NCBI GenBank assembly: GCA_046596415.1
Contig: JBKJML010000240.1
Span: 1 to 7,333 of the forward strand
Source of the DNA: JBKJML01 sp046596415
GTDB lineage: Bacteria > Actinomycetota > Thermoleophilia > Gaiellales > Gaiellaceae
Direction of reading: 5' to 3'
Length of the DNA stretch: 7,333 nucleotides
Part shown: piece by piece, positions 5,085 through 7,333 of the stretch
Layout of the letters: every line of letters starts with the position of its first letter
Position numbering within the stretch: the first letter of the stretch is position 1
Translations under genes and position numbers: made by a program
Notes under the pieces: generated by a model
Told to the model about the DNA's origin: nothing
The model's database searches: none
Seen by the model: only the letters and a program-made list of their open reading frames with translations

Positions 5085-7333
5085 ACGACGAGGTTGACGA
5101 GCTTGCCGGAGACGACGATCGTCTTCCGGGGCTCGCCGCCGTTCAGGTGTGGGCGCACCTTGTCGGAAGCGCGGGCGAGCGCGACGAGCTCCGCGTCGGT
5201 GATCGCGGCCGGCACCTGAAGGCGGTCGCGTACCTTGCCGTTCACCTGGAGCACGACCTCGACGGTATCGCTGGCGAGGAGAGCCGGATCGGCGACCGGC
5301 CACGGCGCCTCCCAGAGCCGCTCGTGGCCGAGCACCTCCCACAGCTCCTCGGCGATATGCGGCGCGTACGGCTGAATCAGCGAGACCGCAGTCTCCGTCG
5401 CGAAACGCGCCGCCGGATCGTCAGGGTGGCGCTGGATCTCGTTCACGAGCTCCATCACGGCCGCGATCGGCGTATTGAAGAGGAAGCGGCGGTCGATGTC
5501 GTCGGAGACCTTGGCGACCGTCTGATGCGTCTTGCGCGCCAGCTCCGTCGGCTCGACGACACCCACGCGTGGGCGCGCCGCCTGCTCATGGGCGATCCGC
5601 CACAGTTTCTTCAGGAACCGCGAGACGCCCTCGAAGCCAGTGTCCTGCCACTCCATGTCCTGGTCGGCCGGGCCCATGAAGAGCGTGAACGTCCGCACGG
5701 CGTCGGCGCCGTAGCGGTCGGTGTACTCGAGCGGGTCGACCACGTTCCCCTTCGACTTCGACATCTTCGCGCCGTGCCGGTAGATCATCCCCTGGTTGAA
5801 CAGGCGCGCGAACGGCTCGCGGAAGCCGACCAGGCCGAGCTCGTTCATCACCTTGGTGAAGAAGCGTGCGTAGAGCAGGTGCAGCACCGCGTGCTCGACG
5901 CCACCGATGTACTGGTTCACCGGCAGCCAGTAGTCGGCCAGCTCCTTTGAGAAGGGGGCGGTGTCGTTCAGCGGATCGGTGTAGCGGATGAAGTACCAGG
6001 AGGAATCGACGAACGTGTCCATCGTGTCCGTCTCGCGCGAGGCGGGACCGCCGCAGGCGGGACAGGTCGTCGCGACCCAATCTTCGGCGGCCGCGAGCGG
6101 TGAGCGGCCCTTCGGCAGGTAATCCTCGATCTCCGGCAGCACGACGGGCAGGTCGGTGTCGGGCACCGGGACGGTGCCGCAGTGCTCGCAGTGCACGATC
6201 GGGATCGGGCAGCCCCAGTAGCGTTGCCGCGAGAGCAGCCAGTCGCGCAGCCGGTAACCGACCGTCGCCTCACCCAGATCGCGCTCGGCGAGCCACGCCG
6301 TGATCGCGCGCTTGCCCTCATCAGCCGGCAGGCCGGAAAACTCGCCCGAGTCGACGAGCACGCCAGCCTCGCTCACCACCGTCTCGATCGGCAGCTCGTA
6401 GCGCTCGGCGAACGCACGGTCGCGTTCGTCGTGGGCCGGAACGGCCATGATCGCGCCCGTGCCGTACTCCATCAACACGTAGTCCGCGACCCAGATCGGC
6501 ACCGGCAATCCATTCGCCGGGTTGATCGCGTAGCGGCCGGTGAAGACGCCGTCCTTCTCCTTCTGCTCCCGCTCGACGGCCGACCGCGACTGCGCGTGGC
6601 GAACATAGTCGCGCACCTCGGGGTCGGTCAGCGTCTCGACGAACGGGTGCTCAGGGGCGACGACGAAGAAGGTCGCCCCGAACAGCGTGTCGGGACGCGT
6701 CGTGAAGACGGGCAACTCCTCGCCGGAGCCCTCGACCCGGAAGACGACTCGCGCCCCCTCGGAGCGGCCGATCCAGTTGCGCTGCATCGTCAGGACGCGC
6801 TCCGGCCACGACTCGAGCAGTTTCATCTCGTCGAGCAGCGCGTCGGCGTAGTCGGTGATCTTGAAGAACCACTGCGTCAGGTCCTTCGTCTCGACCTCGG
6901 TGCCGCAACGCTCGCAGTGCCCGTCGATCACCTGCTCGTTTGCGAGCACGGTCTGATCCTTCGGGCACCACTTGACGGGTGCCTCCTTGCGGTAGGCGAG
7001 CCCTTTCTCGAAGAAGCGCAGGAAGAGCCACTGTGTCCACCGGTAGTAGCGCGGATCGTGGGTCGAGAGCTCGCGATCCCAGTCGAACGCCCAGCCCAGG
7101 CGCTTCATCTGCTCGCGAATCGCGACGATGTTGCGCTCGATCACCTCGCGCGGATGGGCACCCTCGCGGATGGCGGCGTTCTCGGCGGGCAGCCCGAAGG
7201 AGTCGTAGCCCATCGGCCGCAGCACCTGGAAGCCCCGCCGTCGCCGGACGTGCGCCACCACATCACCGATCGTGTAGTTGAGGACGTGACCCATGTGGAG
7301 CTCGCCCGACGGGTAGGGAAGCATCTCGACGAC
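5081..7333 (-). CDS. leuS: Leucyl-tRNA synthetase (class Ia), nearly complete; 5' end outside the window
   Basis: LeuRS attaches leucine to tRNA-Leu and edits mischarged products. 750 residues are visible; the frame continues past the right edge (VVEMLPYPSGELHMGH), so roughly 30-45 N-terminal residues are missing. Numbering from the Met at 7324, visible features are: the HIGH motif as HMGH (10-13); a zinc module KWCPKDQTVLANEQ...HCERCG (119-141); the CP1 editing domain with TTRPDTLFG (208-216) and VPAHDERD (295-302), whose Asp299 matches the E. coli Asp345 that orients the substrate; CEHC (379-382) and CPAC (421-424), a likely second zinc site; FVDSSWYFIRY (438-448); KMSKS (520-524); an anticodon-binding helical domain; and a C-terminal domain with VNGKVRDRLQVP (694-705) ending KLVNLVV. 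The leucine-specific insertion that normally precedes KMSKS is missing: GMIYRHGA runs directly into KMSKS. All catalytic and editing signatures are intact, so the enzyme should be active. Its TAG stop overlaps the stop of the convergent lipoprotein gene. Confidence 0.97.
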   Translation of the reverse strand, partial: VVEMLPYPSGELHMGHVLNYTIGDVVAHVRRRRGFQVLRPMGYDSFGLPAENAAIREGAHPREVIERNIVAIREQMKRLGWAFDWDRELSTHDPRYYRWTQWLFLRFFEKGLAYRKEAPVKWCPKDQTVLANEQVIDGHCERCGTEVETKDLTQWFFKITDYADALLDEMKLLESWPERVLTMQRNWIGRSEGARVVFRVEGSGEELPVFTTRPDTLFGATFFVVAPEHPFVETLTDPEVRDYVRHAQSRSAVEREQKEKDGVFTGRYAINPANGLPVPIWVADYVLMEYGTGAIMAVPAHDERDRAFAERYELPIETVVSEAGVLVDSGEFSGLPADEGKRAITAWLAERDLGEATVGYRLRDWLLSRQRYWGCPIPIVHCEHCGTVPVPDTDLPVVLPEIEDYLPKGRSPLAAAEDWVATTCPACGGPASRETDTMDTFVDSSWYFIRYTDPLNDTAPFSKELADYWLPVNQYIGGVEHAVLHLLYARFFTKVMNELGLVGFREPFARLFNQGMIYRHGAKMSKSKGNVVDPLEYTDRYGADAVRTFTLFMGPADQDMEWQDTGFEGVSRFLKKLWRIAHEQAARPRVGVVEPTELARKTHQTVAKVSDDIDRRFLFNTPIAAVMELVNEIQRHPDDPAARFATETAVSLIQPYAPHIAEELWEVLGHERLWEAPWPVADPALLASDTVEVVLQVNGKVRDRLQVPAAITDAELVALARASDKVRPHLNGGEPRKTIVVSGKLVNLVV

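Noticed and set aside
4853..5950. Long plus-strand open frame across the lipoprotein gene and opposite leuS (365 codons)
   Set aside because: It covers two well-supported genes in other frames, and its composition (many R, H, D, L, without motifs) is typical of a shadow frame.
1..7333. Mobile elements, CRISPR arrays, tRNA or rRNA genes, phage or defence modules
   Set aside because: No transposase, terminal repeats, spaced direct repeats, RNA-gene signatures or defence domains were seen. All coding space is accounted for by housekeeping, competence and one small lipoprotein gene.

Overview
This is a GC-rich, gene-dense chromosomal window with six genes and no intergenic gap over 100 bp. The protein sequences suggest an actinobacterial genome, probably a deep-branching class such as Thermoleophilia. 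That placement is inferred from the MurJ N-terminus, from the small GVRG...DTGIR secreted protein, and from the promoter style. It rests on family resemblance recalled from memory, not on a search.

Layout, left to right. Bases 1-447 (minus) hold the N-terminal part of MurJ, the lipid II flippase; its 3' end lies outside the window. An 83-bp divergent promoter region (448-530) separates it from rpsT (531-797, plus), which encodes ribosomal protein S20. The murJ promoter places the transcription start on the GTG codon, so that mRNA is probably leaderless. The rpsT promoter is an extended -10 type, followed by a perfect hairpin at the predicted 5' end of the transcript. Converging on rpsT, with a 9-bp gap, is a minus-strand operon read comEA -> comEC -> holA (4631 down to 807). 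It encodes a membrane-anchored DNA receptor, the DNA-uptake channel, and the delta subunit of the DNA polymerase III clamp loader. comEA and comEC overlap by 4 bp (GTGA), and comEC and holA are 13 bp apart. Diverging from comEA is a small predicted lipoprotein gene (4713-5084, plus). Its stop codon shares a CTAG palindrome with the stop of leuS (5081-7333, minus), which encodes leucyl-tRNA synthetase and runs off the right edge before its start codon.

How the genes fit together: the neighbourhood is mostly housekeeping (translation, replication, cell-wall precursor export), plus the core pair of the transformation machinery. As I recall, comEA-comEC-holA-rpsT is a widespread arrangement in Gram-positive bacteria. 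Here comEB is absent and rpsT is inverted relative to holA. The pilus and ComF genes needed for a full competence pathway are not in this window.

I found no mobile element, CRISPR array, tRNA, rRNA or convincing intrinsic terminator, and no evidence of an undescribed multi-gene system. The points most worth a second look are the leaderless murJ promoter, the Asp-to-Asn change in MurJ at a position important in E. coli, the LeuRS without a leucine-specific insertion, the 5' hairpin of rpsT, and the start-site puzzle in the comEA/lipoprotein divergent region.
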